Positions 45,773 to 55,224 of a stretch of 64,000 nucleotides of DNA are shown in pieces. The DNA lies in assembly GCA_964497585.1 (NCBI GenBank), contig CAZCDS010000019.1, positions 35,203-99,202 on the forward strand, read 5' to 3'. Positions within the stretch are counted from its first letter, which is position 1. Every line of letters begins with the position of its first letter. A program made the position numbers and the translations under genes. The notes under the pieces were generated by a model that was given only the letters and a program-made list of their open reading frames with translations, did not search any database and had not been told where the DNA came from. This stretch comes from CAZCDS01 sp964497585 (lineage in GTDB: Bacteria > Desulfobacterota > Desulfomonilia > Desulfomonilales > Desulfomonilaceae).

Positions 45773-47965
45773 ATGCCAGACCACGGTAAAGAGAGAGACC
45801 GGCTCGAACGTGAAGTGGCACGGCTGCGCCAAGAGATCGCCGATTTGCAGGAGATGAAAAGGGAGCACGAGCAGCTTGTCCAAGAGCTGGGACAATCGGA
45901 AGCCAAATTTAGAAAGCTCACTGAGAAATCCGTCGTCGGCGTCTATCTCATTCAGGACGAAGTGCTTCGTTATGTAAACCCCACCTTTGCAGAGATGTTC
46001 GGGTACGAGGTTGACGAGATTGTTGACAAAATGCGGGCTACGGCCCTTGTGTGCCCTGAAGACAAAGGCATCGTAGAGGAAAATGTCAGGAAACGTGTTT
46101 CCGGAGAGGTTGACGCCATAAACTTCCAATGGAAGGGAGTAAGGAAAAACGGAGAACACATACACCTTGAGGCCTATGGTTCGAGGGTGGTCCACGACGG
46201 ACGGCCGGCCGTTATCGGAACCCTCATGGACATCACCGAGCGCATGCACGCGGAGTGGGAACTCGAAAAGCAATTGAACAAATTCCAGGCGCTCTACGAC
46301 CTCGCGCTCGCGATGATAGCCGAACGCAGTCTTGACGAGAATTTGACCCTCATTGTTGACAAGAGCCGCCAGGTACTCGGGACCGATACCGCATTTGTCG
46401 CACTCCGGGACGAAGAGGCCCAAGAGCTTCACTGGCACATCTCCTCGGGCCTGAAGACCGAAGTGTTCCGCGGGCTGCGGGTTCCCATGGGCGCGGGACT
46501 TGCCGGCAGAGTTGCGGGCACGGGAGAGCCGCTCATCATAGAAAACTACTTCGAGCAGGTCAGTTCGGAGTTCCACGAACAGACGCGGGCCGAAGGATTG
46601 ATTTCCGGCATCGCGGTCCCGGTCCAAATCGGCAAGTCCAACCTCGGGGTTCTCTTCGCGTTCGACAGGAAGAAGACGCCATTCTCCAAAACCGATCTGG
46701 ACACGCTATCGCTCTTCGGCAATCTCGCGGCCGTGGAGATTACACGCAGACGTGCTTCACAACAGCTCCTCGAGAGTCAGGAACGGTACAGAAGACTCTA
46801 CGAGGAATCGAAACGCGGGGAAGAGCTGTATCGATCCGTGCTCAACTCCTCGGCAGACGCGATCGTGATCTACGACATGGACGGAATCGCGAAGTATGTA
46901 AGTCCTTCGTTTACCCGGATATTCGGCTGGGAAAAGAAAGAGGTGGTAGGGAAGCGAATACCCTTTGTCCCGGACTCCGAACTTGAGCGGAGCCTGACGT
47001 CCATTGCCAAGGTCCTCGAAGACGGCAAGCCTTCGAGCGGGTTTGAAACCAAGAGGCTCCGTAAGGACGGGAGCATTATCGACGTGAGCATAAGCTCTTC
47101 CCGTTACCACGACCACGAGGGGAATCCCGCGGGACTGCTCGTCGTGCTCCGTGATATAACCGCGCTCAAATCCATGGAAGAAGCGAGAAAGGCTGCGGTT
47201 CACCACCTCTCTCACGAACTGATAACGCCCCTTGCCCTTGTGGAGGCCTCGGCACGAAGACTCGCCGGAACCGACATCTCCGAAGACATGAGGGAAAAGA
47301 ATATTCAACGGATTCTGCGGAATCTGGGACGGCTCAAGGATATCCAACACGTGGTGCAGGAAATTATCCGACCCAGAGAGTACAAACCGCGCTCCTTCCC
47401 ATTGGTGGAGACCATCGAGAAAATCCTCGAGGATCTGAGGAAACGAAGCGCTCACCGGGCAGTGGAGTTGATCTTCCAAGGGGAGTCCTTCGAGACCGAC
47501 ATCATTGACCCGATCATACTGGAAGAGGTCCTGCGGACCCTCGTAAAGAACGCGATCGAAAACACCCCGGACGAAGGAAAAGTTTGCGTGACCCTCTGCA
47601 AAGTCCCCGAAGGCGTTCTGCTGGAGGTGATCGACCACGGAGTCGGCATAACAGCCGGCGACCGGGAATTTATCTTCAGGGCGTTCCATCACACCCAGAA
47701 CACGGAGCATTACTCCACCAAAAAGCCGTACGACTTCAACGCCGGCGGTAAAGGACTGGAACTGATGCGCCTGAAGGTGCTCGCGGAACATGGCTCCTTC
47801 GATATTAACTTCGAAAGCCACAGATGCAAATATATCCCTTCCAGTAGCGACGATTGCTGTGGGCAAATCTCTCGTTGTCGGCACATCGGTTCGGAAAAGG
47901 AGTGCCGGGAATCAGGCGGAACCACCTTCTCAGTCCTCTTTTCCCGCGCCGAGCACCTTACCTAG
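45773..47965 (+). CDS. PAS-GAF-PAS histidine kinase with Cys-rich insertion in the ATPase domain
   Basis: A 730-residue soluble kinase. A coiled coil (REVARLRQEIADLQEMKREH) is followed by PAS1 (about 45-165), GAF (about 180-325), PAS2 (about 340-460) and the kinase core. The H box is VHHLSHELITPLALVEAS with H481; the N box is LVKNAIENTPDEGK; G1 is IDHGVGITAGD and G2 GGKGLELMRLKVL. Between G2 and the final strand (GGTTFSVLFSR) lies an insertion with C685, C695, C696, C702, H704 and C711, which could bind a metal or form disulfides. The start uses GGGGAA close to the ATG. No regulator lies adjacent. PAS2 closely matches PAS1 of the kinase at 36489. Confidence 0.88.
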   Translation: MPDHGKERDRLEREVARLRQEIADLQEMKREHEQLVQELGQSEAKFRKLTEKSVVGVYLIQDEVLRYVNPTFAEMFGYEVDEIVDKMRATALVCPEDKGIVEENVRKRVSGEVDAINFQWKGVRKNGEHIHLEAYGSRVVHDGRPAVIGTLMDITERMHAEWELEKQLNKFQALYDLALAMIAERSLDENLTLIVDKSRQVLGTDTAFVALRDEEAQELHWHISSGLKTEVFRGLRVPMGAGLAGRVAGTGEPLIIENYFEQVSSEFHEQTRAEGLISGIAVPVQIGKSNLGVLFAFDRKKTPFSKTDLDTLSLFGNLAAVEITRRRASQQLLESQERYRRLYEESKRGEELYRSVLNSSADAIVIYDMDGIAKYVSPSFTRIFGWEKKEVVGKRIPFVPDSELERSLTSIAKVLEDGKPSSGFETKRLRKDGSIIDVSISSSRYHDHEGNPAGLLVVLRDITALKSMEEARKAAVHHLSHELITPLALVEASARRLAGTDISEDMREKNIQRILRNLGRLKDIQHVVQEIIRPREYKPRSFPLVETIEKILEDLRKRSAHRAVELIFQGESFETDIIDPIILEEVLRTLVKNAIENTPDEGKVCVTLCKVPEGVLLEVIDHGVGITAGDREFIFRAFHHTQNTEHYSTKKPYDFNAGGKGLELMRLKVLAEHGSFDINFESHRCKYIPSSSDDCCGQISRCRHIGSEKECRESGGTTFSVLFSRAEHLT

Positions 47966-48132
47966 CAGGACAACATTTTCACTTTCCGTGGGACACTGGG
48001 AATGCCACGCAGATTTATCGCTGCGCGGGGCCCGGCATCAGGATCTCGTTTTCGTTGGCCGGCCCGCGTTGTTTGACGCGACATACGAGGATGTGGCAGA
48101 ATGCCGTGAACCAGCGGCCTATGGGAGGGACC

Positions 48133-48597
48133 ATGAAGACATCCTTTTCCCTGGCATGTTTACTCGTATTATGCGTTGTGCCCGTACTGTTCTCGAACAG
48201 AACCGCAACGGCTCAGATATCGGGCATAGAAGGAAATCCGGCGATGTGCACACAACTTCAGGATCAGATCGATGAAATCGTATCCATATCGAAGTCTGAC
48301 AAGCTAAGCGACAATGAAAAAATCAAGAAGCTGATGGAATCATGGGTCAAATCGCTTTCCCAAATTCAAGATGCGTCTCAGCGAGATCCGGAAGTCGGCA
48401 AGATAGCGAAGGACTATGTGCAATCCATTACCAAGCTGCTGCTCGAGGCTCAAATTATTTCAATCACGGGAGACAAAAATGTTACTCCCGACGTAAAAAA
48501 TGAACTCGACCTTCTGCGAGAGCGAATCAAGCCGTACATATCCATCCTGAAACTCCAGTGCCCGGACCTGCAATTACCGGCCGTAGGGACGAAATAG
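48133..48597 (+). CDS. Small exported hypothetical protein
   Basis: A 154-residue protein with a signal peptide (about residues 1-27, LACLLVLCVVPVLFSNRTATA) and a helical mature part containing two Cys (CTQLQDQ near the start, LQCPDLQ near the end). The Cys may pair. GGGAGGG lies just before ATG 48133; ATG 48121 in the same frame is less likely. The mature sequence is charged and all-helical (SDNEKIKKLMESWVKSLSQI), with no family that I recognise. It is single, 167 bases after the kinase. Confidence 0.6.
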   Translation: MKTSFSLACLLVLCVVPVLFSNRTATAQISGIEGNPAMCTQLQDQIDEIVSISKSDKLSDNEKIKKLMESWVKSLSQIQDASQRDPEVGKIAKDYVQSITKLLLEAQIISITGDKNVTPDVKNELDLLRERIKPYISILKLQCPDLQLPAVGTK

Positions 48598-49041
48598 CTC
48601 GTACCGCGTGGAGCTCAACGGGGAATACCGACTGCTCTGTCCACGCATCCTCTGCGACCGGTGCGCAACCGAATTCGCTTTCGAATAAGTGAGATTCTGG
48701 CTGATTCGTCCACCCATCCGCAAAGTGAAATCCCCCAGGCCCCCTTTCCTTTGGCCCGGCACTACTAACCTGTGTTCAGGGTGACAAGCGCGGTGGAAGA
48801 AATGGTTGACGGAGTGGCGGAGGGCGTAGTACGCCAGGAACAGGACAAAAGAGGCTTTTCATCGCGTGACGACGGTTTTGTCCTCTTCCTGTCCCTTGCG
48901 GACCATTCGGGGTCTTTTCGGGTCCCACGGGGAGGCTGGAACGACCGGATTCCGCGGCAAACTAATCAGAATTGGCAATACAGAGGCATAAATCCGGTTA
49001 AGGACTGGACTCGTGCGGATCGTTCCAACAAGGACATGTTA
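48598..49041. other. Intergenic region
   Basis: About 440 bases before the transporter. The transporter frame is open through it but reads as non-protein-like sequence without a ribosome site. Confidence 0.35.
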
Positions 49042-50049
49042 ATGAAGTTTCTCGTATCTCTCATTGGTGGCACATTCGCGGCAGTCCTCTCATGGCTCGG
49101 TGGGCAAGGCACACGGGCAGTAGCAGCCCTTGTTGTTATCGGCATCGCTCTCCCGTCAATTGGTGCCTTACTAAAACCATACGTCACCGAGGCAGTTTTC
49201 GTGTTATTGTGTATTGCTTTTCTGCGGATGGATGTCTCAGCTCTTAAGACCTACCTCCGCCGCCCGACCTTGGTGCTTGTCGCCACTGCGTGGACATCTG
49301 TGGCGGTTCCCGTTGTGTTTGGTCTGTGCTGTGGCGTGTTTGATCTCCGCAGGTACGCTCCCGACCTTCATCTTTCCCTTATGCTGCAAGGAGTTGCATC
49401 CCCGATGATGGCAGCTCCCGCATTGGCAGCATTGATGGGGTTGGATTCAACTCTTGTGCTTGCTACTCTCGTTACCAGCACTGCGCTCGTTCCTTTTACA
49501 GCGCCGCTGTTCGCACTTGTTTTCGTCGGCTCGGCTCTGGCAATTTCACCGATGGCACTTGGCGCCAAGTTGTTTGCGATCCTCGCAGGTGCCGCAGGGG
49601 TTGGGATTGCTGTGCGTCGCTTTGTTGGGCTCGAAACCATCGAACGACACGACGAGAAGATCAACGGCCTCAATATTCTTGTGCTTTTCGTCTTCGTGGC
49701 AGCTATCATGGAAAACGTTGGTACTAGCTTCCTCACCGCTCCAATAATCGCGATGGGCCTTACAGTGCTTGCATTCGTTGTGTTCTTCGCCGTCCTTTTG
49801 TTGACTGCGCTCCTGTTCATGTCGGCGGGCCGGGAGCGCGCTGTTGCGCTCGCGTTCATGGCGTCGCAGCGCAACCTCGGGCTGATGCTTGCAGCAACGG
49901 GAGGAGTGCTGCCCGAACTGGCTTGGCTATACTTCGCTCTCTCACAGTTTCCCATCTATCTATCACCCCAACTGCTGCAACCGCTGGCACGACGGATCCT
50001 TGAGAAAGAGCCAAGTGCATGCGCCTCGGCGCGAAAGGAGGGGGTATGA
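49042..50049 (+). CDS. BASS-like (bile acid:sodium symporter family) transporter
   Basis: A 335-residue inner-membrane protein of about ten helices in two inverted halves, as in the BASS/BART superfamily. Supporting motifs are VASPMMAAPALAALMGLDST in the first crossing region and FMASQRNLGLMLAATGG in the second, the latter replacing the usual ExGxQNxxLA pattern. ATG 49042 is used because AAGGAC stands seven bases before it; ATG 49036 is too close. Substrates in this family range from organic anions to pantoate and arsenite-like ions. Nothing nearby narrows the choice. It is convergent with the ankyrin gene, 28 bases away. Confidence 0.6.
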   Translation: MKFLVSLIGGTFAAVLSWLGGQGTRAVAALVVIGIALPSIGALLKPYVTEAVFVLLCIAFLRMDVSALKTYLRRPTLVLVATAWTSVAVPVVFGLCCGVFDLRRYAPDLHLSLMLQGVASPMMAAPALAALMGLDSTLVLATLVTSTALVPFTAPLFALVFVGSALAISPMALGAKLFAILAGAAGVGIAVRRFVGLETIERHDEKINGLNILVLFVFVAAIMENVGTSFLTAPIIAMGLTVLAFVVFFAVLLLTALLFMSAGRERAVALAFMASQRNLGLMLAATGGVLPELAWLYFALSQFPIYLSPQLLQPLARRILEKEPSACASARKEGV

Positions 50050-50077
50050 CCGATCAATCGAGGGATCTCATCCCGCT

Positions 50078-51751
50078 CTATTGGCTCGCTCCGTATTTTC
50101 GGAGGAGTTTCACTATTGTCTCGTCCTCACTTTCCCTGGCCAGTGCCAGTGCGGTCCGACCGTCCTTTGCCTTCACATTGGGGTCCGCGCCTCGTTCCAA
50201 AAGAAACGTCACGGTCTTCCGCGATGCTCGTTCGGTGGCGCGCATGAGCGGTGTGTATCCCTGTTCGTCGGGAGCGTTGATGTCCGCGCCGTTCTCCACC
50301 AGCAGCCTGACTACATCCCCATGTCCGTTAGTGGCTGCTCGAGTGAGGGCGGTTCCTCCCGCGGTCAACCTGGAATCGATCTGCGCGCCCTTTCCGAGGA
50401 GGTATGCCACGAGGTGCGTGCATCCCTTGGAAGCCGCGCACACCAGTGGTGTCCAACCCGCTTTGTCTCCCGCGTTGACCTTCGCTCCTCTGTTCACGAG
50501 TAGCTTCACCGTTGGGAGGAGCCCTTCCCTGGGTACCGAGCAGTCCGCGTTGCAGCAGGCGTAGTGGAGACTCGTCCTGCCTTCCCCGGAGTCCGCGGTG
50601 TTGACATCGCCCCCTCTCTCCAGGAGGAGTCTCACAACCCTTTCCGAAGCGGTGCCCGCAGCCTTCATGAGCGCGGTGGCGCCTTTACCGTCTCGCGCGT
50701 TGACGTCGCTTCCCTTGCTAAGCAGCAGCCCAACGACCTGTGCTGCGCCATTTCCGGCGGCGGTCATGAGCGCAGTCTCTCCAGCAGCGGTTTTCGCTTC
50801 TATATCCGCTCCCCGTTGCAGGAGCGCTTTCACTGCGCGTACCTGGTCGTACTGAGCCGCCAGGCTGAGGGCCGTTGCGCCGGTGTCCCTGCACCGGTCA
50901 CGGATGTCCGCGCCGTTCGCCAAGAGGCGTTCGATCACGGAAACGTGCCCGTTGGAGGCCGCGGCCATGAGCGGAGTTTCCCCTTTCGGGCCGCTCACTC
51001 CAACGCGCGCCCCCCTTTCCAAGAGAAACGTGACCATGGCGAGGTTGCCGTCGTAAGCCGCCTGGTACAGGGGTGTCCTTCCCGATCTGTCCGCCGCGTT
51101 GACGTCCACGCCTCGGGCCAGGAGGCGCTTGACCGCGTCCCGGTCGGCAAGCGCTACGGCCTCACGCAGGGAGATGTTGGCCCCGTGCCTCCTGAGAAAC
51201 TTGGTAACGTCCCCGCGGTGGTTCTCTGCGGCCAATCTCAGCGCGGTCGAACCGCTGTTCGCTCGGGAGCGGATATCCGCTCCTGCGGTCGTGAATAGTT
51301 CCACAATGGGCAGGTAGCCCCCTTCCGCGGCCCACATCAGCGGGGTGTACCCCTCGATGCTTCTCTCATTCACTCGTGCGCCCTTGCCCAGGAGATATCG
51401 GACGGTTGCAACACGACCCCACTGAGCTGCATCCATGAGACCTGTTAGTCCTGAGATGTCTCTGGCGTTGATGTCGGCTCCGTCGGCGATGAGGAGTTTC
51501 ACGATCGCGACGTGGCCATTGGCCGCGGCAACCATGAGAGGCGTTCGGTCGAAGAGTCCGCGCGTATGGGGGTCGGCCCCTTGAGCAATAAGCCGGCGCG
51601 CCTCAGGGAGACTTCCCCTTCGGACCGCGTCCAAAAGAGTTCGGTTCAGCGTTTCGGTTGAGGCCGCGGCTTCTACGAACCCCACCAGCAACAGGGCTCC
51701 GGCGCCGATAGTCAACCGAGCTTTCACGCTTTTCCTGACCCATTGAAGCAT
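50078..51751 (-). CDS. Exported ankyrin-repeat protein
   Basis: A 557-residue protein beginning with a signal peptide (KARLTIGAGALLLVGFVEAAA, cleavage near residue 30). It consists of about 15 ankyrin repeats, for example GRTPLYQAAYDGNLAMVTFL and GADINAPDEQGYTPLMRATE. One repeat (about residues 390-430) is expanded by a Cys-containing loop (YACCNADCSVPREGLL). Ankyrin solenoids mediate protein binding, so a periplasmic scaffold or inhibitor is likely; periplasmic AnkB of Pseudomonas, which supports catalase, is a precedent. The ATG at 51751 starts the signal peptide; an upstream in-frame GTG at 51796 lacks support. It is convergent with the transporter. Confidence 0.85.
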   Translation of the reverse strand: MLQWVRKSVKARLTIGAGALLLVGFVEAAASTETLNRTLLDAVRRGSLPEARRLIAQGADPHTRGLFDRTPLMVAAANGHVAIVKLLIADGADINARDISGLTGLMDAAQWGRVATVRYLLGKGARVNERSIEGYTPLMWAAEGGYLPIVELFTTAGADIRSRANSGSTALRLAAENHRGDVTKFLRRHGANISLREAVALADRDAVKRLLARGVDVNAADRSGRTPLYQAAYDGNLAMVTFLLERGARVGVSGPKGETPLMAAASNGHVSVIERLLANGADIRDRCRDTGATALSLAAQYDQVRAVKALLQRGADIEAKTAAGETALMTAAGNGAAQVVGLLLSKGSDVNARDGKGATALMKAAGTASERVVRLLLERGGDVNTADSGEGRTSLHYACCNADCSVPREGLLPTVKLLVNRGAKVNAGDKAGWTPLVCAASKGCTHLVAYLLGKGAQIDSRLTAGGTALTRAATNGHGDVVRLLVENGADINAPDEQGYTPLMRATERASRKTVTFLLERGADPNVKAKDGRTALALARESEDETIVKLLRKYGASQ

Positions 51752-52489
51752 TTCGACCTGCTTCTCCTCCCGTGGACCGATTGACGCACCTGGCACTCGA
51801 AAGACAACTCGGGCGAATGATCGGTCTTTCTATAGCAGTTGCCAAAAGAAATGGCAGATTTTTTTCTGGAAGGCTTGCGGAAGGCTATTTTTTTGGCAGA
51901 CTGCTCCGCTCTTCTTCCCTGGTTTGCAGGATGAAGTGGGGTGGTTCTTGAAACATACGCCACCACCAATAGGACAGAATTTTTGACAATTCCTATAAAA
52001 GACGGCGGCAGATGCATAGCTCAGGACTCAATAACCGCGTCACATCGGCAAGGTAGGGGCGCCTGCCCCGGCAGACGCGCATTGGGCTTTCATGCTTCGT
52101 TGTGCCTTTTCAGGCATGAAAGTTGGTATAAGCTCCTGACCGAAAAGGGAGGCTGGAGAGTCCGACCCACGGGATTGACTCTTATAGCAACCAGACATTG
52201 CTCGTGACCCCCTCATATTTGCCTGCGACAAAAGGAGTTTGAAAGAGAAATTCCGGACGAGCCCGCAGTGGTACTCGACAATCCCATCTCGCGCATCTCA
52301 TTGCCACGCCCGATTATACCAGTTTTCACGTCCCGCGGGACGGGGATAGTGGCCCCCATTACCTGGAAGTTGATATCTGTGCATGGTATGAGAGATCGAA
52401 AAGACCGAATGCCTCACCGTGCTTGGCACGGCCGCAAGCGATTGCGAAAGTGGAGGCAGGGAGACACCGGTTTGTAAGGGTCAGAAGCA
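51752..52489. other. Intergenic region with an inverted repeat at 52087-52122
   Basis: About 740 bases between divergent genes, no supported coding frame. CTTTCATGC (52087-52095) and GCATGAAAG (52114-52122) form a perfect 9-bp inverted repeat with an 18-base centre. Function is unknown. Confidence 0.4.
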
Positions 52490-53671
52490 ATGTCCGACCT
52501 CCGAAGCTTGACGCTCAAATTCTGTGTGCTGACAGCCATGCTCCTCGGACTGCCGCTGCTGGGCGTGTACCTGGCCGGCTATCCGGTGAGCAGATACCTG
52601 GAATTCCCGCCGCGGACGGAGTTCATCGTTCACGCACCCTTCTCCTGGGCCACGTTCGCAGTAGCCGGGGTGTGCGCTGCAGCCGTCGCTTTGTGGCTTC
52701 TGACCAGGCTCGTCATCTCGTACCGGCGCTTTGGCGCTGAAGCCGGTGCAGTGTCACTCCGAGCCTTTCCCTGGTGGGGATGGTTAGGCATCGCGACGGG
52801 CGTCGGCATGTGGATTCTCGCGTGGACTCGCTTCGCCTGGTTCGAGCCTTTTCAGCCTCACACCTTCGCCCCTCTCTGGCTTTCCTATATCGCTGTGATC
52901 AACGCCCTTACCTATCGAAGAACGGGGCGGTGCATGCTGATTGACCGTCCTGCCTTCTTTCTCTGCCTGTTTCCGGTGAGCGCTTTCTTTTGGTGGTATT
53001 TCGAATACTTGAATAGATTTGTTCAGAATTGGTTTTATGTCGGCGCCAATTACGGCCCCTGGACATACTTTTGGCTGGCAAGCATCTCCTTCTCAACGGT
53101 TCTTCCGGCGGTGCTCGGGACCCGGGAATGGATTCTCTCCTTCGCGTGGTTCAGGAAAGGTTTCAGCGACTACAAACCCGTAACCGCGCGTGCGCCTCGT
53201 TTGCTTGCATCGGTCATACTTGCCATGTCAGGGATAGGACTCGCCGGACTCGGCGTATGGCCGAACTACCTCTACCCGTTGGTGTGGGTATCGCCTCTGG
53301 TGATCATCGTTTCGTTGCAGGTCATCCTCAAGGAGAGTCACATACTCTCAGACGCGGCCCACGGGACCTGGTATCCCATGGTAAGTGCCGCTCTTGCGGC
53401 TCTCATGTGCGGATGGTTCTGGGAAATGTGGAACTACCACAGCCTCGCCAAATGGCAATACAGTGTTCCTTTTCTGCATGGCTTCCAGGTCTTTGAGATG
53501 CCGATCGTGGGCTATGTAGGCTATCTCCCGTTCGGTCTCGAATGTCTTGTGGTGGGCACGCTCATTGAACAGCTCCTTTCGCACGACGCGGACCCCGGGC
53601 TCAGAGAAGCCCTATCTTCTCCGCTTGCCGGACCAGGTCGTCCCGGAATTTCGGGTGAGCCAGACCGATGA
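52490..53671 (+). CDS. Polytopic membrane protein of unknown function
   Basis: A 393-residue protein with about ten hydrophobic segments, very rich in Trp, Phe and Tyr (FFWWYFEYLNRFVQNWFYVG, then LMCGWFWEMWNYHS). Conserved-looking Trp/His/Glu groups in the last third could be a binding or active site inside the membrane. No known family is recognised. The ATG has AAGGGTC about nine bases upstream. The last 24 codons, which are Gly/Pro-rich and unlike the rest, overlap the 3' end of the convergent CoA-transferase gene by 71 bases. Confidence 0.65.
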   Translation: MSDLRSLTLKFCVLTAMLLGLPLLGVYLAGYPVSRYLEFPPRTEFIVHAPFSWATFAVAGVCAAAVALWLLTRLVISYRRFGAEAGAVSLRAFPWWGWLGIATGVGMWILAWTRFAWFEPFQPHTFAPLWLSYIAVINALTYRRTGRCMLIDRPAFFLCLFPVSAFFWWYFEYLNRFVQNWFYVGANYGPWTYFWLASISFSTVLPAVLGTREWILSFAWFRKGFSDYKPVTARAPRLLASVILAMSGIGLAGLGVWPNYLYPLVWVSPLVIIVSLQVILKESHILSDAAHGTWYPMVSAALAALMCGWFWEMWNYHSLAKWQYSVPFLHGFQVFEMPIVGYVGYLPFGLECLVVGTLIEQLLSHDADPGLREALSSPLAGPGRPGISGEPDR

Positions 53672-54902
53672 TGGCTTCGGTTCTTTCTCGCGTAGATCTT
53701 CCCTTGAGGTTCGCCACCCCGTACTCGGTCACCAGATAGTGGGTATCCATGCGCGGCACCGAAACCACAGCGCCCGCTTCAAGCCTCGGAACGATCCTTG
53801 ACACCTCGCCGTCCCGAGCGGTGGAACGAAAGCCGATAATGGATTTGCCTCCCTTTGAATGGAAAGCTCCCCTGACAAAGTCGAGTTGCCCGCCGGTCCC
53901 GCCGTACTCGGTTCCCCCCAGGTACTCGGAATTACACTGTCCGGTGAGGTCGACCTCAATGGTTGCGTTAATGGAGATCATATTGTCGTTGCTTGCTATC
54001 ACCGCCGGATCGTTGGTGTAGGACACAGGGTAGCTTTCCAGGCTGGGATTGTCGTGCATGAACTCGTACATTTCCGTGGTCCCGAGCGCATTGGTGAACA
54101 CATGCTTTCTCGGATGCCGGTTTTTGCTCTTCCCGGTAATAACCCCCTTCTTGATCAGGTCAACCATGCCCGGACAAAAGAGTTCCGAGTGCACGCCCAG
54201 ATCCCGGTGACCTTCCAGGCGGCCTGTGACCGCCGAAGGAATTCCTCCGATGCCCAGTTGGATTGTCGCTTCGTCAGGGACCAATTCCGCGATCTGTTTG
54301 CCTATGGTTGCATCCTCGGCTTTGGATGCGCTAGGAATCACTTCAACGAGCGGCGTGGAATGCTCAACGATCGCGTCGACCTCCGATACGTGGAGAAGAG
54401 AATCCCCGAACACTCGAGGCATCTTCTCGTTGACCTCCACGATCAATCTGCCGCAATGGCGGGCAGCCGTCGACGTGTAGTCGTTTACCGTACCGAAGCT
54501 GAAATACCCGGCCTTGTCCATGGGCGAGACCGCGGTGACCATGACGTCGATCTTCATGAAATCTCGACAGAGCCTGGGGATTTCGTGGAAATTGCACGGA
54601 ACGAAATGGCCCTGGTGCTTGCCGGTCACATCCCTGTCCCCCTTGGTGAGAAACCACGAGAGCGCCCGCACCTTGTCCGCGAGATCAGGTGCAAGTATCG
54701 TTCGTGAAGCGACTTCCAGCGGAAACATCGAGAATACGCGTATATCCCGCAGACCGCCGTTCCTGACTCTGTCGGCCAGGGCCGCGAGCAGGGCTGGAGG
54801 CTCCGCGTTCGCCATACCGTGGACAACGGTACTCCCGTCAGCTATGCCGAAGACTGCGTCCTCGGCTCCTATGAGTTTGTTTCGGTACTCCGAGCGATAC
54901 AT
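53601..54902 (-). CDS. Acetyl-CoA hydrolase/4-hydroxybutyrate CoA-transferase family
   Basis: A 433-residue class I CoA-transferase of the acetyl-CoA hydrolase/transferase family. The motif GIGGIPSAVTGRLEGHRDLG followed by VHSELFCPGMVDL holds the catalytic Glu region. The C-terminal half has FVRGAFHSKGGKSIIGFRST and VVSVPRMDTHYLVTEYGVANL, all standard. Full length for the family. ATG 54902 has GGAGAGG just upstream; a TTG at 54920 is less likely. Such enzymes swap CoA between acetate, butyrate, 4-hydroxybutyrate, propionate or succinate in anaerobes. Substrate is not clear from the neighbours. Its 3' end overlaps the convergent membrane-protein gene. Confidence 0.9.
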   Translation of the reverse strand: MYRSEYRNKLIGAEDAVFGIADGSTVVHGMANAEPPALLAALADRVRNGGLRDIRVFSMFPLEVASRTILAPDLADKVRALSWFLTKGDRDVTGKHQGHFVPCNFHEIPRLCRDFMKIDVMVTAVSPMDKAGYFSFGTVNDYTSTAARHCGRLIVEVNEKMPRVFGDSLLHVSEVDAIVEHSTPLVEVIPSASKAEDATIGKQIAELVPDEATIQLGIGGIPSAVTGRLEGHRDLGVHSELFCPGMVDLIKKGVITGKSKNRHPRKHVFTNALGTTEMYEFMHDNPSLESYPVSYTNDPAVIASNDNMISINATIEVDLTGQCNSEYLGGTEYGGTGGQLDFVRGAFHSKGGKSIIGFRSTARDGEVSRIVPRLEAGAVVSVPRMDTHYLVTEYGVANLKGRSTRERTEAIIGLAHPKFRDDLVRQAEKIGLL

Positions 54903-55224
54903 AATCCTCTCCCTGCACAAGGGGTTTTGCCCCCTGGGATGTCATCTCCGATACCTGAGGCGGATCAGACAGGTGCCGAGTGATCGTCGGACTTCTCCGG
55001 AAGAGCCCTCTGTGCAAAAAAGCCGTCCTGGTGAAGTCTTACCACGAAATGAGCCTCGCTCCAAAATCCCTTCTCTCTGCAAAACCGAGAGACAAAGAAC
55101 GAACACGAATCATTTTTTCTTTGTCTCAGGCCGGAACTGGTGTAATCCTCCGCTGGCGACGGGGCATGACGATCGGTGAAACGGGCCCTTGGAGGGGGTC
55201 GCTTTCGGATTCAAGGGGAGATTC
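54903..55224. other. Divergent intergenic region
   Basis: About 320 bases between the CoA-transferase (-) and a small membrane protein (+). No supported gene; promoters not identified. Confidence 0.4.

Noticed and set aside
46757..47884. 375-residue minus-strand frame antisense to the PAS-GAF kinase
   Set aside because: Long only because of codon bias of the sense gene; no family features.
50564..51298. 244-residue plus-strand frame antisense to the ankyrin gene
   Set aside because: Its apparent repeats are the reverse reading of ankyrin repeats.
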